Assembly (NCBI GenBank): GCA_002785065.1
Contig: PFLI01000051.1
Span: 1 to 12,040 of the forward strand
Source: Candidatus Roizmanbacteria bacterium CG_4_10_14_0_8_um_filter_33_9
GTDB taxonomy: Bacteria > Patescibacteriota > Microgenomatia > UBA1406 > GWC2-37-13
Direction of reading: 5' to 3'
DNA: 12,040 nucleotides
Of this stretch, positions 1 to 6,278 are shown piece after piece. A program made the translations under genes and the position numbers. The notes below the pieces were generated by a model that did not search any database, had not been told where the DNA came from, and saw only the letters and a program-made list of their open reading frames with translations. Positions within the stretch are counted from its first letter, which is position 1. Each line of letters begins with the position of its first letter.

Positions 1-599
1 GCATTAACTTTAATAGGTCCATATTCTAAAAACGATTGTGCAAATAAATGAGAGATAATTGCGTTTTCTGTAATTGGTCCTGCAACACGGATATAGAGAA
101 GAGATGCAATTCGAGGTGCAACTCCCTGCACATTACCTTCGCCAACCGATTGAGGGGTGCCTATTGCTGGTTCAAAATAAACGGAAACATACCTACCGCC
201 CGGTCGGGCGTCTTTTGGTACCGTAATACTTCCGGTTATAATAGCACGATCATTGGATGCAATTGAAATTTGATCTAAAGAGAGATTTATCCAAGAAGAT
301 GCAGAAAATCGGGGATTGGCCAATCTCACATCGTCGATAATACGGGGAGCTCCATCGTTTGAACCGACAACAAAATCGGCAACATTTACCACTCCGTTTA
401 ATGTAATATCGCTTTGATTGTAAAACTTGACTGCAAATGAAGCAGAATCGCCGGGATTAACAGTAAGCTGTTGACGGGCAGGTCCGACGGTAAGAGGCAA
501 GCGTGATTGTGCAGAAGCAGGGGAAGATACAATCAAAAAAAACGTACATACAAATATAATAGTAAGTAAGTTTTTGAAGGACATCTTGTGATTACGCAT
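1..599 (-). CDS. DUF916-like exported protein, N-terminal part (runs off window)
   Basis: An open frame on the minus strand starts at ATG 599 (a second ATG lies at 584) and is still open at base 1, giving 199 codons of a partial gene. Residues 1-32 form a signal peptide: basic start, hydrophobic core, then SPASA before QS, a good signal peptidase I site. The rest is beta-rich. It begins LPLTVGPARQQLTVNPGDSA and continues with a segment ending DARPGGRYVSVYF and then LLYIRVAG. This order matches domain 1 of the complete protein at 6279-7247 (NPP.VE..IKQGKS, then TPDGDYYYVLLVE, then SPLLITV), so I read the two as paralogues. The layout recalls DUF916 proteins that partner WxL proteins in Gram-positive bacteria. 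It lies 37 nt downstream of the 514-aa surface protein and is probably cotranscribed with it. The missing C-terminus should hold a second beta domain and a membrane helix. The exact family is inferred. Confidence 0.72.
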   Translation of the reverse strand, partial: MRNHKMSFKNLLTIIFVCTFFLIVSSPASAQSRLPLTVGPARQQLTVNPGDSASFAVKFYNQSDITLNGVVNVADFVVGSNDGAPRIIDDVRLANPRFSASSWINLSLDQISIASNDRAIITGSITVPKDARPGGRYVSVYFEPAIGTPQSVGEGNVQGVAPRIASLLYIRVAGPITENAIISHLFAQSFLEYGPIKVN

Positions 600-636
600 A
601 GATAAGATTAATGTATTATCTTAAAAAATAAAATTA

Positions 637-2181
637 TTAAAACTTAGCAACTGCAGTATATTTGAGACTATTAAAATAATAACCTGCTGGTTGTGTTCCT
701 ATGAGATTAATGCGGTAACAAACATATACAGAGCTGCCACTTACTGGTCCAGTATTATACATAAGATCAGCATTTGTTCCATATTTATCCTCTGATGCTT
801 CTTGATCGGCAAATTGTTTTGCCATGAAAGAACCTCCAGAACTATATACAAAGCGAGCGTCTGTATTGTTTTGATTTTCAAGCGCATAACCAAATCCATA
901 ACTTGATCCAGGAGATGTTCCCCAGTCTGTAGCTACCATGTGACTTGTGGTGGCGTTGAAATAATCTCGAATACAAGAACTGGTGCCAAATGTATATTCT
1001 CCTGCAGAAGGAGCTGCTCCAGTACAAACTGCTCCATCTTTTCCCATTTGATCATTTTCTTCAGCATATACATTATAACCAGAAGCTGCATTTGTGGTAA
1101 TAGTAATCTGTTGTGCTGCATTATTTCTTCCTGCGGAATAACTTGAGTTGACAACTCCCCAAGGAACCGATGTTGCAGTTGTGGTAACGGTGGACAACAT
1201 ATTACAACGAGTTCCTCCTGCAAGACCAGCTATCGTAAATGAAAGAGTTTCATCAACAGTTGCGGTGACAAGTACTCCTTCAACAGGAGCAATTTTCGCC
1301 TCTACATCTTCAACCAGACTTCCTCCTCCGTTTGCCGTACTATATGTTCCAGCAGCTATAGTGTAAATATCAGCAAGCCCACGAGTATGCCCTGTATAAA
1401 GAGGAGCAGGATTAATTAAGTATTTTGATGTATTTCCAATAACAACGGTTAAATTCGCTCCTGCTGGTAAAGATGCAGCGCCATAATTACATGTATAAGT
1501 GTGTGGGGCACCTCCGGTCCCAGTTGTAAATGTACCAGCAGTAAACCCATTTGGACATGTCATATTTGCATTTGTCATTGTATTTGTGTCAAATCCGTTT
1601 GATGAAATAGAAGCTCCTGTATCTGGTTTACTATCATTACCACCTGAAGATGGAGCAGGAACTGATATTTTAATACTTCCATTTGCAGGAATCGGAGCGC
1701 TTGTGTAAAAATGAACTGTCATTGTTCCCTGTTGAGCGACAGTCATATAGGTATCAGCTAGAGCTTGAGAAACAAGGCCTGATTTTATAGTAAAAGTTTG
1801 TAGATCAGGTGAAACTGTTGCAACTTGTATTGCAGAATTTGAGTCTATAACAATACTATCGTTTGGAAATAAATTGCGTGTATCTAAGTCTCCATTATTT
1901 CCAGATGATTTAACAACTCCAATACTTCCTCCAGCTGGAATAGTTGCGTTTACTTGTCCGTGAAAGGAAAGGCGGGGATTAGAAAGAGTAGCTGATGCGG
2001 ATGAAAGACCAGCGCTGTCAATAATAGGTGGGTTGATGAGTGATAGTTTTGATAAGTCTACAGTTAGAGATGTGCCAGGAAGAGTAAAAGAAGAGGAAAA
2101 GGGTAAAAATAAGTATTGAAACTGGAGGAAAATGAATAAGACTAATACAATCTTATATGCAAGCCTTTTTTTATGGTACAT
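637..2181 (-). CDS. predicted secreted surface protein (WxL-like partner, 514 aa)
   Basis: A minus-strand gene of unknown exact function. I place the start at ATG 2181 (MYHKKRLAYK...). The frame extends to a GTG at 2202, but that adds nothing recognisable. Residues 1-31 are a basic start plus a hydrophobic signal or anchor. The N-terminal region (about 32-310) is Ser/Thr/Gly/Asn-rich with three similar modules beginning IPAGGSI (81), IPANGSI (164) and LPAGANL (238). Cysteines around 209 and 231 could pair. The C-terminal domain (about 310-514) holds more cysteines, the motif SSYGFGY ending near 432, and finishes QPAGYYFNSLKYTAVAKF. The same YGFGY motif and QPAG-x-Y...F ending occur in the protein at 7324-8175, so the two share a C-terminal domain. 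A DUF916-like gene follows 37 nt downstream. No WxL tripeptide pair is visible, so WxL-like is an analogy from architecture and context. Confidence 0.75.
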   Translation of the reverse strand: MYHKKRLAYKIVLVLFIFLQFQYLFLPFSSSFTLPGTSLTVDLSKLSLINPPIIDSAGLSSASATLSNPRLSFHGQVNATIPAGGSIGVVKSSGNNGDLDTRNLFPNDSIVIDSNSAIQVATVSPDLQTFTIKSGLVSQALADTYMTVAQQGTMTVHFYTSAPIPANGSIKISVPAPSSGGNDSKPDTGASISSNGFDTNTMTNANMTCPNGFTAGTFTTGTGGAPHTYTCNYGAASLPAGANLTVVIGNTSKYLINPAPLYTGHTRGLADIYTIAAGTYSTANGGGSLVEDVEAKIAPVEGVLVTATVDETLSFTIAGLAGGTRCNMLSTVTTTATSVPWGVVNSSYSAGRNNAAQQITITTNAASGYNVYAEENDQMGKDGAVCTGAAPSAGEYTFGTSSCIRDYFNATTSHMVATDWGTSPGSSYGFGYALENQNNTDARFVYSSGGSFMAKQFADQEASEDKYGTNADLMYNTGPVSGSSVYVCYRINLIGTQPAGYYFNSLKYTAVAKF

Positions 2182-2189
2182 AAATATTA

Positions 2190-2271
2190 CGTATACGAAC
2201 ACTAATTGATATTAATTATTAATTATAATGTATATTATAATAAAAATGTATATTATAATATTTGTCAAGGG
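2190..2271 (-). promoter_or_regulatory. candidate promoter region for the minus-strand surface operon
   Basis: Two alternatives are visible. A perfect -35 box TTGACA reads on the minus strand at 2268-2263, but the hexamer 17 nt further on is only TTTTAT. Separately, TATACG at 2195-2190 lies 8 nt before ATG 2181, the same -10-to-start spacing seen at the PaaX-like gene and secE. The stretch also holds a tandem direct repeat of about 18 bp with core ATTATAATATACATT, between about 2226 and 2258. The tract is so AT-rich that chance matches are likely. Confidence 0.3.
2226..2258. repeat. two-copy ~18-bp AT-rich tandem repeat
   Basis: Read on the minus strand, ATTATAATATACATT occurs twice at an offset of about 18 bp (about 2257-2243 and 2239-2226). 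Both copies contain a TATAAT hexamer. They lie between the TTGACA box at 2263-2268 and the surface-protein gene, so the duplication may have changed promoter spacing. That effect is inference. Confidence 0.6.
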
Positions 2272-2292
2272 CAAATATATATAGGTTTACTT

Positions 2293-2341
2293 TAAACTCT
2301 AAACTCTAAACCCTAAACTCTAAACTCTAAACTCTAAACTC
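2293..2341. repeat. seven-copy 7-bp tandem array (TAAACTC)
   Basis: Seven head-to-tail copies of TAAACTC fill 2293-2341. Only the third unit differs (TAAACCC). The array sits in the middle of the divergent intergenic region, between two inverted CCCTTGACAA boxes (2262-2271 and 2365-2374). A degenerate array with the same unit occurs at 6149-6183. Slippage could change the number of units and so the distance between the divergent promoters. Confidence 0.92.
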
Positions 2342-2367
2342 ATACAGTTTTATATATTTTTTACCCC

Positions 2368-2396
2368 TTGACAACTTTTTTTCCGTCTGTTAGAGT
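2368..2396 (+). promoter_or_regulatory. sigma-70-type promoter of the PaaX-like gene
   Basis: A perfect -35 TTGACA (2368-2373) is followed after exactly 17 nt by TAGAGT (2391-2396, 4 of 6 to TATAAT). Transcription would start near 2403, 1-2 nt before ATG 2405, and no Shine-Dalgarno sequence is present. The mRNA is therefore predicted to be leaderless. Confidence 0.6.
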
Positions 2397-2404
2397 TAGC
2401 TTAT

Positions 2405-3160
2405 ATGGCAGTAAAAGATCGGCGAACGAAAATATTACTTTCCCTTTTTCTCATTTCAGACGTTTCTTTCCCCCCTGTTATTATAGATGATAAATTACAG
2501 ACGATATTTGATTTTTCTTTTAACCAAAAAACAAAAACAACCCTTACTCAACTTGCAAAAGAAGGAATGATTGAAAAACAAGGCGAGAGCGAAGTCGCGT
2601 CTGACACGGTTACATGCAAATTGACAGAAAAGGGATTTAATGAGTTATGTATGGAGTTTCCTTCTTTTAGGTTTCTTAAATATACGTGGGACAAAAAATG
2701 GCGTGTTATTTCCTATGAAATTCCTGAAAGTAAAAGGGAAATCCGTGATCGTCTGCGTCGGGAAATGCAAGGTTGGGGACTTGGTCCTTGGCACCGGTCT
2801 TTTTGGCTGACTCCACATCCGATTATTCCCGAACTAAATAAATTGGTTTCTGGACGAGTGGAAGAGCAGTATATCCAAGCGTTTGAGTCAGATCATGTTC
2901 TTGGAGATAAAAATATATTAATTGAAAAAGTATGGGGAAAGACTCAACTTGACAAAAAATACCGTGAAATGTTTAAAAAATGGCATGAGATATTATCTCA
3001 TGATGGTGATAAAGGAGAAAAATTAACAAAAGTAGTTAATGAGTATATTCCTTTGCTCCGTGAAGATCCAGGACTACCGGAAGAACTTATTGGAAAAACA
3101 TGGATTGGTTTTGAAGCCCTCAATATTTTTAAGGAGATAAAAAGTATACTTCTCTCGTAA
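2405..3160 (+). CDS. PaaX-like transcriptional regulator (winged helix plus PaaX-type C-terminal domains)
   Basis: 251 aa, soluble, no signal peptide. Residues about 1-85 read as a winged-helix DNA-binding domain (KTTLTQLAKEGMIEKQG, then a wing ending KLTEKGFNEL). Residues about 95-140 match the PaaX central region: WDKKWRVISYEIPESKREIRD, RLRREMQGWGLGPWHRSFWLTP, the Cas2-like fold of that family. Residues 213-246 match the PaaX C-terminus (YIPLLREDPGLPEELIG then W.GFEAL.IFKEI). Known PaaX represses phenylacetate catabolism in response to phenylacetyl-CoA. No such pathway is visible here, so its target is unknown. The gene is transcribed divergently from the 514-aa surface-protein operon across about 220 bp and could regulate that operon or itself, which is inference from position. 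The ATG is chosen because it lies 8 nt after a -10 box. Confidence 0.8.
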   Translation: MAVKDRRTKILLSLFLISDVSFPPVIIDDKLQTIFDFSFNQKTKTTLTQLAKEGMIEKQGESEVASDTVTCKLTEKGFNELCMEFPSFRFLKYTWDKKWRVISYEIPESKREIRDRLRREMQGWGLGPWHRSFWLTPHPIIPELNKLVSGRVEEQYIQAFESDHVLGDKNILIEKVWGKTQLDKKYREMFKKWHEILSHDGDKGEKLTKVVNEYIPLLREDPGLPEELIGKTWIGFEALNIFKEIKSILLS

Positions 3161-3161
3161 T

Positions 3162-3207
3162 ATTCAACATCCAATAATCAATATTCAATAAATATTCAAC
3201 ACTCAAT
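3162..3207. repeat. degenerate 7-bp tandem repeat (ATTCAAT type)
   Basis: Immediately after the stop of the PaaX-like gene the units ATTCAAC, ATCCAAT, AATCAAT and ATTCAAT run head to tail (3162-3189). After 4 nt come ATTCAAC and ACTCAAT (3194-3207). The period equals that of the TAAACTC arrays but the sequence differs. Confidence 0.75.
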
Positions 3208-3212
3208 TATTT

Positions 3213-3299
3213 CGTATTCTGGTAAGTCCCGCTTAGCGGGGGACGTATCCAGGATCTATGGATTCTGGAGTCGTCACTACGTTCCTCCCCAGAATGACG
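3213..3299. repeat. MITE-like palindromic element, copy 1
   Basis: Terminal inverted repeats CGTATTCTGG (3213-3222) and CCAGAATGACG (3289-3299) match those of the element at 5188-5310. Inside are a hairpin CCCGC-TTA-GCGGG and a palindrome TCCAGGATC/GATTCTGGA. It fills the spacer between the convergent PaaX-like gene and the MBL gene and ends 4 nt before the latter's stop. Its hairpins might serve as a bidirectional transcription barrier, but no U-run terminator is evident. Confidence 0.75.
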
Positions 3300-3303
3300 T
3301 GTT

Positions 3304-4155
3304 TCATAACCGTATGATAATGTCTCCTTCTTCGTCCGTTCTCCGTACCGGTATTTTTAGGGCTTGGAAAATGGCTAATACTTCTTTTGCAGGATGACCA
3401 TATGTGTTTTTCTTTCCAACGCTTATCACTGCAAGGAAAGGGTGTGCTAATGAGATTAGTTCTTGTGATGTGCCATTTTTGGAGCCGTGATGTGACACTT
3501 TGAGAATGAATGGAGACACGTGAGTGTTTTTTATACTATGTGCTATTAACGAAGCAGGAGTGTCACCAGTAAATAATATAGTATGCCCTTTTTCGGTAAA
3601 AGAAAAAACTGAGGAATAAATATTGTCATCGGAGTTTTTTATTATAGAGAATCCATTTTTACTTATTAAATAAGAGGGAGGCCAATAAAAATAAAAATTA
3701 CTATCAAGAGCAGATATATATTGACCTGCGCGCATTACTGATATTTGTCCTTGTTGCCTGACAATCTTTTGGAGTAACTCGGAAAAAGATTTGTTCGAAT
3801 TATCACGGTCGGAAATATATAACTGTTTGATTTTATATCGTTCAATTATTGATTTTAATCCGCCATAATGATCCGATTGAGGATGGGAAAGTATTGCAAT
3901 CTCAATTTGTTTATCAAAAAACGGCATGTATTTACCCAAACAGGAAAGCATCGTTCCGTTATCTGGTCCGGCATCAACAATGACATCGATTTTATTTTGT
4001 ATCCGGATATATGTTCCATCACCTTGTCCAACGTCACAAAAAACGACAATAGTACTATTTTTTCCAAGATGAAAGATAAAAAGAACACCGGTTATAAATA
4101 TTGAGAATAGCAATGAAAACAATAATGCCTTTTTAGTAATGGGGGATTTTTGCAT
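3304..4155 (-). CDS. ComEC-type metallo-beta-lactamase-fold protein (separate C-terminal module of ComEC)
   Basis: 283 aa. One N-terminal transmembrane helix (about 10-30, KKALLFSLLFSIFITGVLFI) is followed by an exported MBL domain. ComEC-specific motifs appear in order: DVGQGDG (41-47, usually DVGQGDA), DAGP (61-64), SHPQSDHYGGL (90-100, the metal-binding HxxxDH type), LFTGDTP, LKVSHHGSKNGTS, ISVGKKNTYGHP, and a final RRTDEEGDIII. All catalytic landmarks look intact. In full-length ComEC/Rec2 this domain follows the membrane channel in one polypeptide and is thought to degrade the non-transported strand of incoming DNA. Here it is a separate gene, 142 nt downstream of the channel gene and in a different frame, with a palindromic repeat between them. 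No Shine-Dalgarno is visible. TATTCT at 4169-4164 lies 8 nt before the ATG and may be its -10 box. Confidence 0.85.
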   Translation of the reverse strand: MQKSPITKKALLFSLLFSIFITGVLFIFHLGKNSTIVVFCDVGQGDGTYIRIQNKIDVIVDAGPDNGTMLSCLGKYMPFFDKQIEIAILSHPQSDHYGGLKSIIERYKIKQLYISDRDNSNKSFSELLQKIVRQQGQISVMRAGQYISALDSNFYFYWPPSYLISKNGFSIIKNSDDNIYSSVFSFTEKGHTILFTGDTPASLIAHSIKNTHVSPFILKVSHHGSKNGTSQELISLAHPFLAVISVGKKNTYGHPAKEVLAIFQALKIPVRRTDEEGDIIIRL

Positions 4156-4189
4156 ATGAAATGAGAATAGCCATTAATTACTCATAATA

Positions 4190-4282
4190 TTGTTCGAGCG
4201 AAGCCGAGTCTGACTCGGCGGAGTCGAGAACATTGTTTATGCTTCTCGACTACAGATAAGTTACTTAATTCGCTCGAAGAAT
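4190..4282. repeat. GTCGAG-type palindromic repeat, copy between the two ComEC parts
   Basis: Nested inverted repeats: TTCGAGCGAA (4193-4202) pairs with TTCGCTCGAA (4269-4278), AGTCGAGAA (4222-4230) pairs with TTCTCGACT (4243-4251), and GCCGAGTC-T-GACTCGGC (4203-4219) is a perfect GC-rich hairpin. The same parts recur at 5112-5155 and 5339-5379. The GC-rich block stands out against the AT-rich surroundings. Confidence 0.8.
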
Positions 4283-4297
4283 AACAAATGTTTCTTC

Positions 4298-5104
4298 TTA
4301 AAACTGCACAAAAGCAAAAGGGATTTTTGACAATGTATCAACAATAAAAATAAAATAAGACAATAATCCATAACAGAGATATGCTATTGGTATTCCGAGA
4401 TAAAAGTTAATTGTTCCAAGTACAGACGTAAGAAAACCAAAAATCATGAGAGGAATAATAGTCCAAGATACAAACAAATTGGAAACAATTGAAATAAATG
4501 ATACTTGTTTGAAAGTAATGAAAATAAGAGGCGCTGTAAGTATTTGAGCTGCAAAAGAAGAGCGCATTTCTTTATAAAGTCCGAATATGATTTGTTTTGT
4601 TTTTGTTTGACATTTCTGTTCTTTTGTTTGACCAAAAAGAATTATTCCAAGTGTTGCGCCGGCAGAAAGTTGAAATGAAAGTGAAGTTATCCATTGGGGA
4701 TAAAATATGGCAATAAACACAGACGACAAAAATAAACCAAACAAAGCTACATATTGCCGTCCGCTCAAAATAGCAATATATGATAATATTCCCATACAAC
4801 CTGCCCGGATTATAGGAGGTTGTGGTCCAACAAAGCAAATAAACAAGATAATCGTAACGATTGCTATACAAACTGATATTTTTTTTCCGAACGACTGTGT
4901 TGCAATTCCCACAAGATTTGCCAATATAGATATATTCATTCCGGAAAGGACAACAATGTGGAGTAGACCCACAGTTTTAAGTTGAGTGTAAAACGATTTT
5001 GCTGTTCGAATTGGAATTCCAAAAATAATACCATTGAGCAGGGATGCATGTGGTTCAGGGAGATACATGTTGATTAAAGAAGTAAATAAAGTTGGATTAA
5101 TCAT
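4298..5104 (-). CDS. comEC: ComEC/Rec2 channel (competence domain), truncated form
   Basis: 268 aa from ATG 5104. The frame stays open upstream to a TTG at 5227, but those 41 codons lie in repeat DNA, so I prefer the first ATG. Multi-pass inner-membrane protein with the ComEC competence-domain hallmarks: LPEPHASLLNGIIFGIP (15-31), then the signature GLLHIVVLSGMNISIL (46-61), several transmembrane helices, and a C-terminal run FVSWTIIPLMIFGFLTSV. Family role: forms the channel carrying single-stranded DNA across the cytoplasmic membrane during transformation. Two usual parts are absent: the N-terminal membrane/OB (DUF4131) region, and the C-terminal MBL domain, which is encoded separately at 3304-4155. 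comEA lies upstream on the same strand. Related palindromic repeats flank this gene on both sides. The channel core seems complete, so the gene may be functional rather than a remnant. Confidence 0.85.
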   Translation of the reverse strand: MINPTLFTSLINMYLPEPHASLLNGIIFGIPIRTAKSFYTQLKTVGLLHIVVLSGMNISILANLVGIATQSFGKKISVCIAIVTIILFICFVGPQPPIIRAGCMGILSYIAILSGRQYVALFGLFLSSVFIAIFYPQWITSLSFQLSAGATLGIILFGQTKEQKCQTKTKQIIFGLYKEMRSSFAAQILTAPLIFITFKQVSFISIVSNLFVSWTIIPLMIFGFLTSVLGTINFYLGIPIAYLCYGLLSYFIFIVDTLSKIPFAFVQF

Positions 5105-5111
5105 ATACAAT

Positions 5112-5379
5112 TTGTTCTCGACTTCGCCGAGTCTAACTCGGCTTCGCTCGAACAATACTATTCGTAATTTGTCAATCCTGGCCTTGCCGTCATTCTGGCA
5201 CCACACGCGATTGTTTATCCTGAACAAAATTGAAGGATCCAGGATCTGTGGATTCTGGATCCTTCGACAAAGCTCAGGATGAATGCGCTCAATTGTTTAC
5301 CAGAATGACGAGTACCATTTTGTAATTTGTAATAATTATTCTTCGAGCGGATAGAACAACTTATATGGAGTCGAGAAGC
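5112..5379. repeat. GTCGAG-type palindromic repeat interrupted by a MITE-like element
   Basis: The left part (5112-5155) contains TTCTCGACT, a GCCGAGTC-type hairpin and TTCGCTCGAACAA. It is nearly the reverse complement of 4190-4232. The right part (5339-5379) contains TTCTTCGAGCGG and AGTCGAGAA and resembles the reverse complement of 4242-4282. The parts can pair: TTCTCGACT (5116-5124) with AGTCGAGAA (5369-5377), and TTCGCTCGAA (5143-5152) with TTCGAGCGGA (5342-5351). The 123-bp element at 5188-5310 sits between them, consistent with insertion of one repeat into another. This accounts for nearly all of the 287-bp spacer between comEA and the ComEC ATG. Confidence 0.72.
5188..5310. repeat. 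MITE-like palindromic element, copy 2 (best preserved)
   Basis: Perfect 11-bp terminal inverted repeats CGTCATTCTGG (5188-5198) and CCAGAATGACG (5300-5310) bound 123 bp. The centre is a long palindrome, AAGGATCCAGGATC-tgtg-GATTCTGGATCCTT (13 of 14 pairs), flanked by further ATCCTGA/TCAGGAT arms. No coding sequence is inside. It could fold into a cruciform or, once transcribed, a long hairpin. Confidence 0.88.
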
Positions 5380-5391
5380 ACTATACATATT

Positions 5392-6048
5392 CTATTCAAC
5401 AATATATGATTTTATTTTTTCAAAAACAGTTTTACTTATTACTTTTTTAATTATAAGATCGTTAATTGAGTTATACGGACGATTATCAATTATCTTTTGT
5501 GCGGCAGCCTTCCCGATTCCTGGAAGAACTTCAAGCTCCTCAGAAGAAGAGATGCCTATAGAAATCTTATCGACAGTATTTTCTGACTGTTTTTCGACAA
5601 CTTGAGGAAAAGTATAATCAAGCACTTTTTTATTTTCTAAAAAAATAGTCTCATTTATTTCCCAGGTAAAAGGAACATGAATTTTTTCCTGATCATATAT
5701 ATATTGAGCAAAATTAAAATTACGAGCAATGAAAGGTTTATCTGCTTCTTCAGATATGCCTCCGGCGCGTTTTATTACATCAATCAATCGTTTGTTGCAA
5801 GGAAGTTCGTATACATCAGGCTTATTAATTGCGCCTGATATATCTACAAAGCAGATATTTTGAGAAGAAAGCGGTTGTTTACCCTGAGGTTTTTCGAAGG
5901 AGAAATCAGAAGCCTTAGATTGATTATTTTGTTGATTAAGAAAACCAAAAAATGAGAATAAAAGAACTATGAGGGCAACGAAAATAAAAATAGTTTCCAA
6001 TCCAAACTTCTTAAAAAAGGGAGGAAGTGATTGCCAAAATCCGTCCAT
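5392..6048 (-). CDS. comEA: ComEA-like DNA-binding competence protein
   Basis: 218 aa. A short cytoplasmic start and one transmembrane helix (about 18-37) are followed by an extracytoplasmic part. Residues about 66-128 form an SLBB-type domain (VDISGAINKPDVYELPCNKR, DVIKRAGGISEEAD, then FNFAQYIYDQEKIHVP). Residues about 164-218 form a helix-hairpin-helix domain (SSSEELEVLPGIGKAAAQKI then IDNRPYNSINDL). The first hairpin has the expected PGIG. The second has VISKTVF where family members usually have a GIG hairpin, which may weaken that contact. ComEA binds double-stranded DNA at the outer face of the membrane and passes it to ComEC, encoded next on the same strand. A TATAAT box about 40 nt upstream of the ATG and a 15-bp palindrome near the predicted mRNA start suggest its own promoter. 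Confidence 0.92.
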   Translation of the reverse strand: MDGFWQSLPPFFKKFGLETIFIFVALIVLLFSFFGFLNQQNNQSKASDFSFEKPQGKQPLSSQNICFVDISGAINKPDVYELPCNKRLIDVIKRAGGISEEADKPFIARNFNFAQYIYDQEKIHVPFTWEINETIFLENKKVLDYTFPQVVEKQSENTVDKISIGISSSEELEVLPGIGKAAAQKIIDNRPYNSINDLIIKKVISKTVFEKIKSYIVE

Positions 6049-6065
6049 AGAACAAACATAAAATA

Positions 6066-6092
6066 TAGTCTTGAAGACTACAATGGATTATA
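6066..6092 (-). promoter_or_regulatory. candidate comEA promoter with palindrome at the transcript start
   Basis: On the minus strand TATAAT (6092-6087) predicts a start near 6080. TAGTCTT-G-AAGACTA (6066-6080) begins exactly there: a perfect palindrome with 7-bp arms and a single central base. The -35 at 17 nt is poor (TCCATT). The palindrome could be an operator for a dimeric repressor or a 5' hairpin on the mRNA, 17 nt before the ATG. Confidence 0.4.
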
Positions 6093-6148
6093 TGCTACAA
6101 AATACAACAAATGGATTGGTGGGAAAGGGAAGACGCTATATTATTACT

Positions 6149-6255
6149 TAAACTCTAAATTCTAAACTATAAATTTTAAACAAATAGCTTACAAAATAAT
6201 AAACCCAAAACAAATAGTAGAATTTTAAATTTTGTATTTATTTGTTTAGAGTTTA
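6149..6255. repeat. TAAACTC heptamer array with inverted copy
   Basis: Units TAAACTC, TAAATTC, TAAACTA, TAAATTT and TAAAC run head to tail from 6149 to 6183. The reverse complement of the first 11 bases (TTTAGAGTTTA) recurs perfectly at 6245-6255, so the ends of this 107-bp AT-rich stretch can pair. The unit matches the array at 2293-2341. Together with the promoter it accounts for the spacer between comEA and the DUF916-like gene. Confidence 0.7.
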
Positions 6256-6278
6256 TGATTTATTATTTTTGGTTTTTA

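Noticed and set aside
1499..1708. Plus-strand open frames opposite the surface proteins (also 48-266, 940-1366, 6301-6705)
   Set aside because: They are antisense shadows of genes with signal peptides and conserved motifs. Their translations look like complement artefacts and show no domain.
2182..2202. GTG start at 2202 for the 514-aa surface protein
   Set aside because: The ATG at 2181 immediately precedes the basic start of the signal sequence, and TATACG 8 nt before it fits the local promoter pattern. The evidence is modest.
2293..2341. Telomere-like repeat (one unit is TAAACCC, like plant CCCTAAA)
   Set aside because: Only one of seven units matches. The others are TAAACTC, and the array sits inside an ordinary bacterial promoter region between genes.
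2222..2341. CRISPR-like or plasmid-origin iteron array
   Set aside because: Units are contiguous 7- and 18-mers with no unique spacers, no cas genes are present, and no replication initiator gene or DnaA boxes are adjacent.
3213..3299. Intrinsic terminator or small RNA after the PaaX-like gene
   Set aside because: The hairpins are real but no U-run follows them, and their ends match the other MITE-like elements, which is the better explanation.
5105..5227. N-terminal extension of the ComEC channel from TTG 5227
   Set aside because: The 41 codons consist mostly of repeat DNA shared with a noncoding spacer at 4190-4282, and the conserved ComEC sequence begins just after ATG 5104.
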